Source of the DNA: Actinacidiphila acididurans
GTDB lineage: Bacteria > Actinomycetota > Actinomycetes > Streptomycetales > Streptomycetaceae
DNA: 64,000 nt
Direction: 5' to 3'
Assembly (NCBI RefSeq): GCF_016918855.1
Contig: NZ_JADKYB010000005.1
Span: 434,001 to 498,000 of the forward strand
Shown here: positions 1-8,963 of the stretch, in pieces
Layout: each line of letters starts with the position of its first letter
Numbering within the stretch: position 1 is the stretch's first letter
Position numbers and translations under genes: made by a program
Notes under the pieces: generated by a model
The model's input: only the letters and a program-made list of their open reading frames with translations
Told to the model about the DNA's origin: nothing
Database searches by the model: none

Positions 1-72
1 GTCGGTTCGAGCATCAAGATCGAGCTGGACATCCAGATCGTCCCCAAGGGCACCGAACTCGAATTCAAGTGA
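1..72 (+). CDS. YceI-family protein, C-terminal end only
   Basis: The first 23 codons read VGSSIKIELDIQIVPKGTEL and end in TGA. The alternating beta-strand pattern with a KIELDI core is what the last strand of YceI-type lipocalin-like proteins looks like; these bind polyisoprenoid lipids. Only the tail is present, so the family call rests on a short motif. Bases 73-220 after it hold no gene that I can see. Confidence 0.5.
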   Translation, partial: VGSSIKIELDIQIVPKGTELEFK

Positions 73-220
73 CGCCGAGCCAGAACCCGCGCTGAGCCGC
101 GTCCCGGTCCCGCGCCGGACCAGGACGCGGCCGTACGAATCGGCCGTACGACGCGAGCCGGCCCGTTCACCGCCCCGTTCACCGCCCCGCGCCGGGGCCG
201 CGTCCCGGTCCTCCAGCCGT

Positions 221-1215
221 CTACGAAGCGTGGCTGCTCGCTTGACGGGCCCGGCCCGTCGCCCCCCGACCCCGCCTGGTCCGCTGGACGAGGGACGCGG
301 CGGCCTTCTCCCACTCGGGATGGGTGAAGGCGAACCCGGCGGCGCGCAGCCGGCCCGGCACCACCCGGCGGCTCTTGAGCAGCAACTCGGTGTCCGAGCG
401 CAGCGCGAACGCTCCCACCTCGGCCATCCAGCGCGTGGCCGGCAGCCCCACGGGGACGCCCCAGGCCGTGCGCAGCGCCCGCATGAAGGAGCGCTGCGGA
501 AGGGGACCGGGCGAGGCGAGGTTCACCGCCCCCTCGATGTCGTCCCGGGCGATCAGGAACTCCACCGCTCGCACGAAGTCCTCGTCATGGATCCAGGAGA
601 CGTACTGCGCGCCACCGGCCACCGGACCGCCCAGTCCGAGCCGCGCCAGCCACGACAAGACGTCGAACACCCCGCCGCGGTCCGGACTCATGACCATCGC
701 CGAGCGCAGCGCCACCTTACGAGTCGCGGGTGTCGGCGCCTCGGCCTGCGCCCGCTCCCAGTTCTTCGCGATGTCGACGCTGTACGCCCAGTAGTCCGGC
801 ACCCCGGCCTCCGAGCCGCCGATCACCCCGGTCGCCTCGTCCTGTGCCGTGTCGAAGGAGTGGGCGTAGACCGTCGCCGTGCTCATCTGGAGCCAGACAC
901 GCGGTGGCCGCGCGGCCACGGCGATCGCCTCGCCGACCACCCGCGCCGAATGCACCCGGGAGTCCATCATGGCCCGCAGGTTCTCGGGGGTGTAGCGGCA
1001 GGAGACGCTGCGCCCGGCCAGATTGATCACCACATCGCACCCGTCGACCGCCGCGGCCCAGGGGCCCAGGGGCCCAGGGTGACCCCGTCCCAGCCGACCT
1101 GATTCGCCCGCGTGGGGCGCCGGGTCACGACCGTGACCTCGTGGCCGGACGCCGTCAGCGCGCGCTCGAGAATCGTGCCCACCTGTCCGGTTCCCCCGGG
1201 CAGCACTACCTTCAT
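221..1215 (-). pseudogene. TIGR01777-type NAD(P)-dependent epimerase, frameshifted
   Basis: The N-terminal part starts at the ATG at 1215 behind a GAGGGGGG ribosome site and reads MKVVLPGGTGQVGTILERAL, an SDR Rossmann glycine motif. The rest, from VINLAGRSV onward, is in another frame and has the family's later signatures (STATVYAHS, YWAYSVDIAKNWE, VSWIHDEDF). The frames are joined by a tandem 8-bp unit CCCAGGGG at 1057-1079. Removing one 8-bp copy restores TLGPWAAAVDGCDVVINLAG, so the lesion is a simple slippage duplication. Members of the family act on sugar-nucleotide-like or unknown substrates. The gene is probably inactive as sequenced, unless the tract length varies in the population or is a sequencing error. 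Confidence 0.8.
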
Positions 1216-1394
1216 CGAACCCCCCTCGGTTTCCCTCGGCATGAGCGTACCCGTTTTTTTGAACACGTTCAGTTCGGAGGGTCCGGGCCGGGCCGGATCA
1301 AGACAGCCCCGTGCACCCGAATGGGACGCACCCACTGCTGCAACGCTTCGGGCAGGCCGCCTCGTCTGATGGATGTCCGATGAGGAGGAGCTGC

Positions 1395-1874
1395 GTGGAG
1401 TTCGAGGAGTTCGCCCGCGCGGAATGGCCGGCGCTGCGGCGTACGGCGTTCTGGCTGTCCGGGGACTGGCATACGGCTGAGGACCTGGCTCAGGCCACGC
1501 TGATGAAGGTGTACGCCCGCTGGTGGACGCTGCGCCGGCCCGCAAGAGCCGCAGCCTTCGCGCGTACGACTCTTACCCGTACCTGGATCGACTGGCAGCG
1601 CAAGCGATCGACGGGGGAAGTCCCCGCCGAGTACGTGGCCGACCGGCCCGTTGACGACAGCGACGTACCGCTGCGGCATGCGCTGCTGGCCGCTTTGGCG
1701 GCACTGCCCGCCGTGCAGCGCGCGGTGGTGGTGCTGCGGTACTGGGAGGACCTCCCGGTGGAAGAGGTGGCGCGCCTGGTGGGCCGCAAAACCGCCACGG
1801 TGCGTTCGGACGCGGCACGGGGCCTGGCCGCACTGCGGGAGACGCTGGCAGAGAAAGGGGCCGTCACGTGGTGA
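1395..1874 (+). CDS. SigE-family RNA polymerase sigma factor (ECF-like)
   Basis: The protein is about 159 residues. Region 2 reads GDWHTAEDLAQATLMKVYARW, and region 4 reads AALPAVQRAVVVLRYWEDLPVEEVARLVGRKTATVRSDAARGL in two overlapping stretches, typical of small SigE-type sigma factors of actinobacteria that direct RNA polymerase to a limited regulon. I chose GTG 1395 because AGGAGG at 1383-1388 lies six bases upstream; the ATG at 1380 overlaps that site. The gene overlaps the following membrane-protein gene, so the two are very likely translated together as a sigma/anti-sigma pair. Confidence 0.85.
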   Translation: MEFEEFARAEWPALRRTAFWLSGDWHTAEDLAQATLMKVYARWWTLRRPARAAAFARTTLTRTWIDWQRKRSTGEVPAEYVADRPVDDSDVPLRHALLAALAALPAVQRAVVVLRYWEDLPVEEVARLVGRKTATVRSDAARGLAALRETLAEKGAVTW

Positions 1875-2650
1875 ACGAGAACGACGTGAGGAACGCCATG
1901 AAAAAGGCTCTTCGTGCTGAGCCCGACGGCGAGCCGGACCTTGAGGTGATCGTTCAGGGCGGCAGGAGGCAGCGTCGCGCGGTCATGCGGAAGGCCGCGC
2001 TCGGGGCGGCTGTGCTGGCCGTTGCCGGACTGGGGGTGAGTTACGGCCTGACGCACACCCGGACCGGCCCGGGCAGCCGGAGCGTGGCGCCCGGCCTGGC
2101 AGGTCAGGCCCGAACGCCGTCACTTCCGCCCCACGACAACAGCCATGCCAACCTCGACAGGACGCACGCTGCTGTGCGGGCGGCGCTGGCCGGCCGCCTG
2201 CCTGCGGGCATGACGCTGGAGGACGGCTCCGGTCCCACCGACTTCCGGCTGGTGCGTTCCGACGGAACGGTGACATCGCTGGGGGCGGAAGTCGGGCTGC
2301 AGGAACTGGGCGGCATGAAAAGTCCGTGCACAGGTTCCCCGTACAACACCAACTGCCGTCCCGTCTCCCTGGCGGACGGCTCCCGGGGCTGGGCCTGGGA
2401 AACCGACGCCGGTCAGGAAGAAGGACACGCCGTTTCGGTGGTGGTGGACACGCAGGACGGCCAGGCATGGGGACTGTCGGACAGCGCCACGGAGGTGGAC
2501 CCCACAACGATGACCCTGGAGAAGGGCAACCCCCTCACCGAGACGCAGCTGATTTCCCTCGTCTCCGATCCGCAGGTGATGGCCGCCCTCAAGCAGGTCC
2601 CCACCGACCAGGTCACCTCCGAGCAGACCGGACAGCCGTACCGCTTGTAG
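1868..2650 (+). CDS. Membrane protein, putative anti-sigma partner
   Basis: This is a 260-residue protein with a short basic cytoplasmic N-terminus (about 1-40), one membrane segment at roughly 41-60 (KAALGAAVLAVAGLGVSYGL) and a large extracytoplasmic domain with no recognisable catalytic motif. GTG 1868 sits seven bases after AAAGGGG and overlaps the end of the sigma-factor gene, indicating coupled translation. Short cytoplasmic N-terminus plus one helix is the usual layout of membrane proteins encoded with SigE-type sigma factors. The anti-sigma role is inferred from position; no zinc-binding anti-sigma motif is visible. Confidence 0.65.
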   Translation: MVNENDVRNAMKKALRAEPDGEPDLEVIVQGGRRQRRAVMRKAALGAAVLAVAGLGVSYGLTHTRTGPGSRSVAPGLAGQARTPSLPPHDNSHANLDRTHAAVRAALAGRLPAGMTLEDGSGPTDFRLVRSDGTVTSLGAEVGLQELGGMKSPCTGSPYNTNCRPVSLADGSRGWAWETDAGQEEGHAVSVVVDTQDGQAWGLSDSATEVDPTTMTLEKGNPLTETQLISLVSDPQVMAALKQVPTDQVTSEQTGQPYRL

Positions 2651-4003
2651 CAGCCCAAAGCGACACAGCGACAGCCCCGCACTCTCACCGCGGGGCTGTC
2701 GCGTCAGGCGCAGGTGAAGCGGTCCCAGCGCCAGCTTCAGCGCGTACCCCGAAGGCACCTGCGTAGCATCCAGCGTCCCCAACCCCGCAGGGGTGATTCG
2801 CGAGTTCGATGCCACCCGGTCAAGAAGGTGCTCCACCCGGGCCCGCAGCTCCGCCAACTGCGAGGAAGTATCGAGAACGTCCATCCGCCCGGTGTCCCCG
2901 AGCTGCCACACTGCGCCGGCCTCGACCTTCAACTGCTCCGGCTTGCCGGTCGCCCGGTTCACGGGAAGCCGCGCACCCGCCAGCCCGATGATCGGCGTAC
3001 CGGTCGTCGCCGAGGCGGCCGAGCTGTCCAAGTCCGTCGCCGCCAACTCGTCCAGCCCCTGGAGCACCTTCGCCAGCACCGAACGGCCCCAGTGCTCCCC
3101 GGCGTCCGGGACCGTGTTCGGCACATGCACCACCGGCACGAAGTCGATCAGCAGGTCCAGCCGGTCCAGCACCGTCCCGTCCGGCCGCATCCGGAACGTC
3201 GCCTTGTCCAGCGGCAACCGGTCCACCGTCTCCCCGCGTTTCAGGTCCTCCAGCAGCCACTCGGGATCAGTCAGGAAGCACGTCACCGAGGATTCACGCC
3301 CCGGCTCCCACGGATACCGTCGCACCACCGAGCCGTCCTCGGAGATCGGGCTCAGCTCGTACGTCACCCGCCGCACGCGAGCCTTCAACCCCATCTCGGG
3401 GTCCTCCGGCAGCTCCCACGCCAGATGGACCCGAGTCGGGTAGTCCTGGTCCTGGTCGTCGTCCCACTGCGGAAAGTAGAAGCCCGGATCGTACGTCCGC
3501 AGCGTCGGCCGGCCCTTGTCCGGATCCCACGCCAGCACATACACAGCGTCGCCGAGCAGCACCGCGTTCCGCTCCGCCTGCTGCACCCGCAACGGCAACA
3601 GCTCCTTCTCCGCCCACTGCCGCAACCGCTCCTGCGCCCCGGCCGCCTCCGCCGCTCCCGGCGGCGGGGGCTCCTCGTCCGCGTGCTCCCCGCCGGTCAC
3701 CACGATCTGCTGGTCCGAGCCGAGCAGGTAGCCGAGCGCGGTGTCTACGAGCTTCGCCGCGTCCCCCAACTCACGCCGTTCAAAAGCCGCCTCGTCCCCC
3801 GACGCCGCCGCGAGCTGCCCGGCCTGGTTGTTGTCGTACGCAGCCAGCACCTTGTAGGCCGCCAGCCGCCGCATCTCGTACGGCGGCAACCACGACGACG
3901 CGAGCTCGGGGAAGACCCTGTTGCCCGGTCGGCCGGCGTCGGCCATCACCGGCTTGTACGACAGCCACGACCAGGCATCGATGACGAATTGACGCAGGCC
4001 CAC
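2120..4003 (-). pseudogene. Phage portal protein, 3'-truncated
   Basis: From ATG 4003 the product starts MGLRQFVIDAWSWLSYKPVM and continues with portal-like sequence (AYDNNQAGQLAA, LLGDAVYVLAWDPDKGRP, VVHVPNTVPDAGEHWGRSVL, LDATQVPSGYALKLALGPL). Homology-like sequence stops at about 2701-2720. The frame then runs antisense through the terminator and the anti-sigma gene to a chance stop at 2120. Portal proteins form the dodecameric DNA gate of the phage head. The truncation removes the C-terminal part and everything normally downstream (protease, capsid, tail), so the prophage cannot make particles. Confidence 0.8.
2670..2700 (+). terminator. Hairpin terminator after the sigma/anti-sigma pair
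   Basis: GACAGCCCCGC (2670-2680) and GCGGGGCTGTC (2690-2700) form a perfect 11-bp stem with a nine-base loop, 20 bp after the stop codon. Phage-like sequence begins immediately to its right. Confidence 0.75.
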
Positions 4004-4106
4004 GGATGCTCCTCAGACAGTCGGCCCCACGCCCGCTATCCAGGCTATCCGCTCGATGGGAGCATCAGCAGTGGCCGACAGCCAGGCATGCGGCCACAAT
4101 CACTCC

Positions 4107-4628
4107 ATGGCCCACGACGCGAAGTTGGTTGATATCTTCATCGGCTCTCCGAGCGACGTAAGAGAACGCAATTTCGCCAGAGAATACATGAATGAGTGGA
4201 ACGAGGAGAACGCAAGACGGACACAAATCCGCCTTCAACCCGTTATGTGGGAAAGGCAGTCAACCGCCGACTCACGCGCCCGGGGACAGGAGCTCATCAA
4301 TAGAAAGCTTCTAGATCCGTGCGACATCCTACTCGCCCTCATCTGGGCGAGGCTAGGTACACCGACGAGCGTTGCACTATCCGGCACAATCGAGGAGGTC
4401 ACGAGATTCCACTCAACAGGTAAGCGCGTGTCCCTGTATTTCTGTCAACGCCAAATCAACTGGGACGACAAAGAAAAACTCGACCAAGCAAATGCAGTTT
4501 TGGACTTCCAGCGAGAGATGCGCGATATCGACTTTGGGATCATTGGGTACTACACAACAAAGGACTCACTAGAGAGACAGCTCAGGCGTCTCTTCAATGA
4601 GATAGCCGACGAATACAACGGACGATAA
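4107..4628 (+). CDS. Standalone DUF4062 domain protein
   Basis: The product is 173 residues and begins MAHDAKLVDIFIGSPSDVRE. IFIGSPSDV, LQPVMWERQS, the CDILLALIWARLGTPT stretch and SGTIEEVTRF match the DUF4062 pattern, a TIR/SIR2-like alpha-beta fold often found at the N-terminus of STAND NTPases. Here it stands alone. The gene is inverted between terL (30 bp tail to tail) and portal, and its GC content is visibly lower, near 50%, so it looks like a moron acquired by the phage. An upstream in-frame ATG at 4056 is possible but the domain starts with 4107. Function unknown; defence or superinfection exclusion is inference. Confidence 0.75.
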   Translation: MAHDAKLVDIFIGSPSDVRERNFAREYMNEWNEENARRTQIRLQPVMWERQSTADSRARGQELINRKLLDPCDILLALIWARLGTPTSVALSGTIEEVTRFHSTGKRVSLYFCQRQINWDDKEKLDQANAVLDFQREMRDIDFGIIGYYTTKDSLERQLRRLFNEIADEYNGR

Positions 4629-4657
4629 TTAAGCCGCGGACTTCTTTGCTACATGCT

Positions 4658-6151
4658 TCACCGACGGCCGCCGAGACGCCGGTCATCTGTGGACCTTGGA
4701 GGTGGCATCGTAGGGTCGAGGAACAGGTCCCACAGCGCCCAAACGGCGGAGTCCAGCAGGTCCGGGGAGTCCTCGGTTTCGCCTTGGCCAACGAAGGTGG
4801 TCATCTGTTCCTCCAGCTCGGCGAAGGTCCGGGCCGGGCCAGCATGGTGGATGCGGGCTTGCTCGTAGAGCTGTGCGGCTGGCGCAGCACGCGCCCGCTT
4901 GCCGCGGGTGGCGTGGACGATGCGCCAGTTCACGGTCGGGTCGACCTGTCCCAGGAGCGCGGGCAGGTAGTCGCCGCCGTTGTTCGCCTCGATGACCACG
5001 CAGTCGGCCCGATGCTCGTGGTACAGGACGGCGGCGCGCTTCATTGCCTGGGTCGGGGTATGGCGGCCCTGCTCGCAGTGCAGCAGGTAGCCACGGGGGC
5101 GGTCGTCGCGGAACGTCGTCTCGACCGGGGAGCCGCGGCCGGCGACGGTGAAGGCGGTCATGTCAGCGTTCTCGTGGCTCTTGGTCGCCGGATCGACGGC
5201 GACGACCAGGCGCTGCATGTCCGGCAAGTGCTCCGGGCGGGGCCGGAAGCCCTCAACCTCCAGCATCCAGCCCTGCCACAGAGCGCCTTCCACGTCCTCC
5301 AGCAATTCGCCGGACAGCTCCTGGCGGCCAAGCCGGGTGCCGGCGTACTCCTCCTCCAGTTCCGCGCGGGCCGCCGGCGACAGGTTCGCGTCGTTCTCCC
5401 GCATGTGCCCGCGCGTCAGCACCACCCGCGGCTGCAGGCCGCCTTCCCGGGCCTGCTTCTCCTGGGTCCGGCCGCGCTCCACGAGTCGCTTCACGTGCGG
5501 CAGCGGCTTCGGGGTCGTGGAGATCACGACCTGCGGCGTGGCCGCCTCGCGCAGGCAGAACCACAGCATGTCGTAGACCTCTTGGGCTGTATGCCGGGAC
5601 CAGGCCGCGTACTCATCGCACCACGCCTTGTCGAAGGCCCACCCGCGCAGGTTGTCCGGGGTCTCCGCCCCGAAGCCCCGGATCAGCGTGCCGTTGGTCA
5701 GCCGTAGCGTCGTGTCGCCCAGCGATGAGGTGTACTTCGCGACCTCTTGCGGCGGGAACACCGACAGCAGGCCCGACTTCGGGGAGTCGAAGCAGATGTC
5801 CCGGACCAGCATCGCGTTCTTCGCCACCACCGCGATCTGCAGTCCCGGCGTCTTCGCCCACGACCGCACCAGCTCGGCGGCCGTCCGCGACTTGCCCCAG
5901 CCGCGGCCGGTCAGCAGCCTCCACACCGTCCACAGCCACGCCGGCGGGCGCTGCGAGGCACGGGCGTGATGGTGCAGCCAGCCCTCGTGCGGAAGGCCAT
6001 CGCAGTCCGGCACCTCGCAGGCCCAGCGGCGCGCGGACGTCTCGTCGGCCCGGACCAGAGCAGCGACCTCGGCCTTCAACTGCTCCAGACTCATCATGCC
6101 CGGATCGGACAAGGCCTCGATCGCGCGGCGCTTGGCCCAGCCTCCGCTCAC
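4658..6151 (-). CDS. Phage terminase large subunit
   Basis: The packaging ATPase/nuclease has 497 residues. The P-loop LTGRGWGKSRT lies near residues 80-90, the Walker B KAWCDEYAAW near 175-184 with the catalytic Glu after Asp, and the coupling motif is VVISTTPKP. The C-terminal half carries the RNase H-like nuclease start LVVAVDPATKSHENADMT. The GTG start at 6151 overlaps the small-subunit stop in GTGA, so translation is coupled. It is complete, unlike portal downstream. A DUF4062 gene in the opposite direction now separates it from portal. Confidence 0.9.
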   Translation of the reverse strand: MSGGWAKRRAIEALSDPGMMSLEQLKAEVAALVRADETSARRWACEVPDCDGLPHEGWLHHHARASQRPPAWLWTVWRLLTGRGWGKSRTAAELVRSWAKTPGLQIAVVAKNAMLVRDICFDSPKSGLLSVFPPQEVAKYTSSLGDTTLRLTNGTLIRGFGAETPDNLRGWAFDKAWCDEYAAWSRHTAQEVYDMLWFCLREAATPQVVISTTPKPLPHVKRLVERGRTQEKQAREGGLQPRVVLTRGHMRENDANLSPAARAELEEEYAGTRLGRQELSGELLEDVEGALWQGWMLEVEGFRPRPEHLPDMQRLVVAVDPATKSHENADMTAFTVAGRGSPVETTFRDDRPRGYLLHCEQGRHTPTQAMKRAAVLYHEHRADCVVIEANNGGDYLPALLGQVDPTVNWRIVHATRGKRARAAPAAQLYEQARIHHAGPARTFAELEEQMTTFVGQGETEDSPDLLDSAVWALWDLFLDPTMPPPRSTDDRRLGGRR

Positions 6152-6681
6152 CTGTCGTCCTCCGACAGCCGCCGCTCCAGCTCCCGGCGCAGCATTTCCA
6201 TCCGGCTCCGGCGCTCCTCGTCGGTCAGCGCCTCTACGTCCGCCGACTCCGCGCCGTCCGCCGCATCGGCGGTCGTCGGTTCCTCGCCGACCGCCCGGCG
6301 CTCGATCTCCGCCGCGACCTGGAAGTAGCGCAGCAGCTCGCCGGGCGTCAGTTCCCTCGGGTCGAGGTTCTGCAGCCGGACGACGGCCTTCCCGAGGAAC
6401 GCCTGCGCGAGCTTCGCATGCCGGCGGGCGATGTCGCGGCGCGCCTGGTGCTGTTCGGCGAGGAAGAGCCGGTCTTGCTCGCGGTCGTACGCCCCGGCCC
6501 GTATCACCCAGGCGTACTGCCGCGACCACCGGCTCAGCAGGGTCCGTGACTTGCCCAACTCCCGTGCCACCTTCGTGACACTGCGTGCGGGGCCGAGGTC
6601 GCGGTAGGCCGCGAACGCCTCGAACGCCTGGGGCGATTCACCATCGTGGCGCTCCCAGGGTTCAGCGCGGCTTGCGGCCAC
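6148..6681 (-). CDS. Phage terminase small subunit-like protein
   Basis: This 177-residue protein has an N-terminal helix-turn-helix (ARSVTKVARELGKSRTLLSR) of the type small terminases use to recognise packaging sites, then a charged helical region (LAEQHQARRDIARRHAKLAQ) suited to oligomer formation. It lies directly upstream of terL with a 4-bp overlap, the usual order. GTG 6681 follows a GGAGAGGTG ribosome site. The family is inferred from HTH plus position; sequence in this class is poorly conserved. Confidence 0.75.
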   Translation of the reverse strand: MAASRAEPWERHDGESPQAFEAFAAYRDLGPARSVTKVARELGKSRTLLSRWSRQYAWVIRAGAYDREQDRLFLAEQHQARRDIARRHAKLAQAFLGKAVVRLQNLDPRELTPGELLRYFQVAAEIERRAVGEEPTTADAADGAESADVEALTDEERRSRMEMLRRELERRLSEDDR

Positions 6682-6699
6682 CGCTCACCTCTCCGGCCT

Positions 6700-7620
6700 C
6701 TACCGGTCCTGGCCGGCCAGGACGTCCAGGGCACGCCACGGCTCGGACGCGGGGACGCTGCCGTCCTCCACCAGCCGGTCGATCGCCGCGCGTACGGCGG
6801 CGGCCGTAGCTACCGGGATCTCCCGTACGCCGAACACCGTCTCCAGCGGGGCCGTGCCGCTGCGGTGCGCCTGGCCGCTCGCCGGGTCGTACCAGCCGTC
6901 TGCCAGCTCACCCACGTGCCGTTCGAACACTGCGAGGATCACCCCGAGCGCCGTCGCCGAGTTTCCGATCTTGTGCGCGGCCCGTGAGGTCTCCAGCGCG
7001 TCGAGCACCGGCTCGTACTGCTCAAGCCCCGCCGTCCACCGCCGGTCCGCCGTAGCCGTGGCCCGCGCGGCGTCGAATGCCGCCTCGGCGCGCTCCAGCT
7101 CGTCGGGCAGGAACATCAGCTGCACCGAGGCGAAGTCCAGGTTCGCCTCGCCCAGGCTGGAGACGTCGACCTTCTCCAGCAGGTCCAGGGCCTTGTCGTC
7201 CAGGCCCGTGTACTGCCGCCACTCCACCGACTCCAGCTCGTCGTACAGCTCCCGCAGGATCGCCGGATCGTCCTGGCCCGCGATGGCGTTGTGGGAGAGC
7301 TGGAGCGCGATCTGCCGCTGGCAGGGCAGCGGCTGGTCGATCTGCATCCACCAGATCAGTTCCAGGCCGGCTTCGATCGCCGCCAGGGTGCGGTGGTTGC
7401 CGGACAGCACGATCAGCCGGCCGCTGCCGGTGTCGTTCCACACCAGCGGGGTGGACGTTAGGTGCCCGTCCCGCTTGATGTTCGTCACCAACTGCCGGAA
7501 CTGCTCGTGCGGCAGGAACCGAGCGTTGACGTCGAGGAGGGTCAGCGTGCGCGGGTCGCCTTCCACCATCTGCGGCGGGGCCAGCGGCGCCGTCCCGGTC
7601 GTATCGGCTGTCTCGTCCAT
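6700..7620 (-). CDS. ParB N-terminal-domain protein in phage packaging cluster
   Basis: The product starts MDETADTTGTAPLAPPQMVE and is about 306 residues. ARFLPHEQFRQLVTNIKRDG, LTSTPLVW and VLSGNHRTLAAIEAGL are the ParB/sulfiredoxin-like fold, with GNHR in place of GERR. The C-terminal two thirds are helical with no recognised domain and no HTH of the chromosomal ParB kind. It lies between the methyltransferase/Mom-like gene (three bases apart) and terS. Comparative genomics has linked phage ParB-like domains in such clusters to DNA modification; that role here is inference, and partitioning is unlikely without a parA. Confidence 0.75.
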   Translation of the reverse strand: MDETADTTGTAPLAPPQMVEGDPRTLTLLDVNARFLPHEQFRQLVTNIKRDGHLTSTPLVWNDTGSGRLIVLSGNHRTLAAIEAGLELIWWMQIDQPLPCQRQIALQLSHNAIAGQDDPAILRELYDELESVEWRQYTGLDDKALDLLEKVDVSSLGEANLDFASVQLMFLPDELERAEAAFDAARATATADRRWTAGLEQYEPVLDALETSRAAHKIGNSATALGVILAVFERHVGELADGWYDPASGQAHRSGTAPLETVFGVREIPVATAAAVRAAIDRLVEDGSVPASEPWRALDVLAGQDR

Positions 7621-7622
7621 GG

Positions 7623-8963
7623 TCAGGTTCCTGCCGTCTCTTCCGTTGTCCGGGTACCCCACCGCTTCGTCCACGTCGCCAGGGCCTCGGTGAGGGTGTG
7701 GCCGCCCATCGCGCCCTGGTACTGCAGCTGGTACGTCCAGCCGTCCTCGTTCGAAGGGCCGCGTTTGGTCAGCCGCAGCAGCCCGCGGTACTTCATCGAC
7801 ACCGGGTTGTTGCTGAACGCCGTGGTGGCCACCGCCCGGATACGGCGGGAGAACGCCCGCTGGCACAGCAGCCGCGCCTCACTGCTGGTGGCCGCGAGCA
7901 CAATCAGCTTCGATAGCCGCCGGTAGTCCGTCGGCGCGACCGCGAAGTCCGACAGAAGATACGCCTCGTCCGGCGTGTAGCTGCTCGGCGCCATGGCGAA
8001 TACACCGAGCACCCGGCCGGCGCCGTCCTTGACCGCGACCGCGAGGTTCGCCGCGCCCGGCGCGATACGTGGGTTGAGGTACCGGGAACGCAGGGCGTTG
8101 AACTGCCCCGGCTTGAGCAGGGCCAGGGACAGCGGCCCGTTCAATTCCTCACCGCGCCCGAGCCTCGGGGCCGTTACGGGTTCGATGGGCTGGCGGGGTG
8201 CGACGATCCGGGTCGGGGCCTGCGAGGCGTACACGTAGAACGGTGCGGCGCGCGGGGTGGCCTTGATGACGCCGCACAGGAAGCGCCGCAGCTCGGGAAC
8301 GTCGTGGTTGGAGGCCGTCAGCCAGTACGGGCGGTCGGTGATGGCACCGAGCACGTCGACCACGTCGGCGTCCGACAGAAGCTCGTACGCGGGCGCGTCC
8401 CAGGCGAAATGCTGGTTCAACGGCTCGTACAGCTTCTCGTAGCCCCCGCCGTAGAAAGGAGGGAAGGAGCACACCGGAGCCTCGCGGGGCACCTTGCGCA
8501 GCCAGGAGCGCACATCCTCGGCCTCGTACGAGGCCAGGGCCACGTCAGTGCGGGATAGCCTCTCGACGGTTTCGGCGTGCTTGGCCTTCCACTGTTCACG
8601 GTAGGAGCGCACCACCCGCTCGTGCCAGAGCCCTTCACGGTCCACGCTGGCCAGGAACCGGGTACCCAGCATCAGGGTAGCGACGGTGCCCACCCCGTCG
8701 TCCAGAGAGCCGGCCAGCCAGCCGAGCCGGTCCACGCTGTCCTCGCGGAGCCGAATGCCGGCCGACTGGCCGGTGAGCCATCGGCCAATCGCCGTGGTGT
8801 AAATGGACACATCGGAGGAGTGCAGTGCGAAGCCGAGCCCGGCCAGCGACCTCTCGATGGTGAAGTTCCCGCAGCACGGCACATAGACCGGACCCCGCGG
8901 CCACGTTGAGGCCGTCTCGCGCACGATGGCGCGCATGGGACCGGGGATGGTGCCCTGGAACAA
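7623..8963 (-). CDS. Putative antirestriction adenine methyltransferase with Mom-like C-terminus
   Basis: This protein has 446 residues. The N-terminal half (PVYVPCCGNFTIERSLAGLG, then SDVSIYTTAIG) resembles the SAM-binding start of D12-type adenine methylases, and FPPFYGGGYEKLYEPL sits where a DPPY-type motif would be. The C-terminal half (VLGVFAMAPSS, AYLLSDFAVAP, RRLSKLIVLAATSSEA, AFSNNPVSMKYRGLLRL) resembles the GNAT-fold Mom proteins that hypermodify adenine in phage DNA. The TTG start at 8963 follows GGAGGCGAGG; ATG 8936 is an alternative. It is probably cotranscribed with the ParB-like and terminase genes to modify packaged DNA against host nucleases. The two-domain reading is mine and needs a profile search. 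Confidence 0.6.
   Translation of the reverse strand: MFQGTIPGPMRAIVRETASTWPRGPVYVPCCGNFTIERSLAGLGFALHSSDVSIYTTAIGRWLTGQSAGIRLREDSVDRLGWLAGSLDDGVGTVATLMLGTRFLASVDREGLWHERVVRSYREQWKAKHAETVERLSRTDVALASYEAEDVRSWLRKVPREAPVCSFPPFYGGGYEKLYEPLNQHFAWDAPAYELLSDADVVDVLGAITDRPYWLTASNHDVPELRRFLCGVIKATPRAAPFYVYASQAPTRIVAPRQPIEPVTAPRLGRGEELNGPLSLALLKPGQFNALRSRYLNPRIAPGAANLAVAVKDGAGRVLGVFAMAPSSYTPDEAYLLSDFAVAPTDYRRLSKLIVLAATSSEARLLCQRAFSRRIRAVATTAFSNNPVSMKYRGLLRLTKRGPSNEDGWTYQLQYQGAMGGHTLTEALATWTKRWGTRTTEETAGT

Noticed and set aside
2714-4132. Long plus-strand open frame opposite the portal gene
   Set aside because: It is the reverse image of portal codons, rich in Arg/Pro/His, with no ribosome site or domain.
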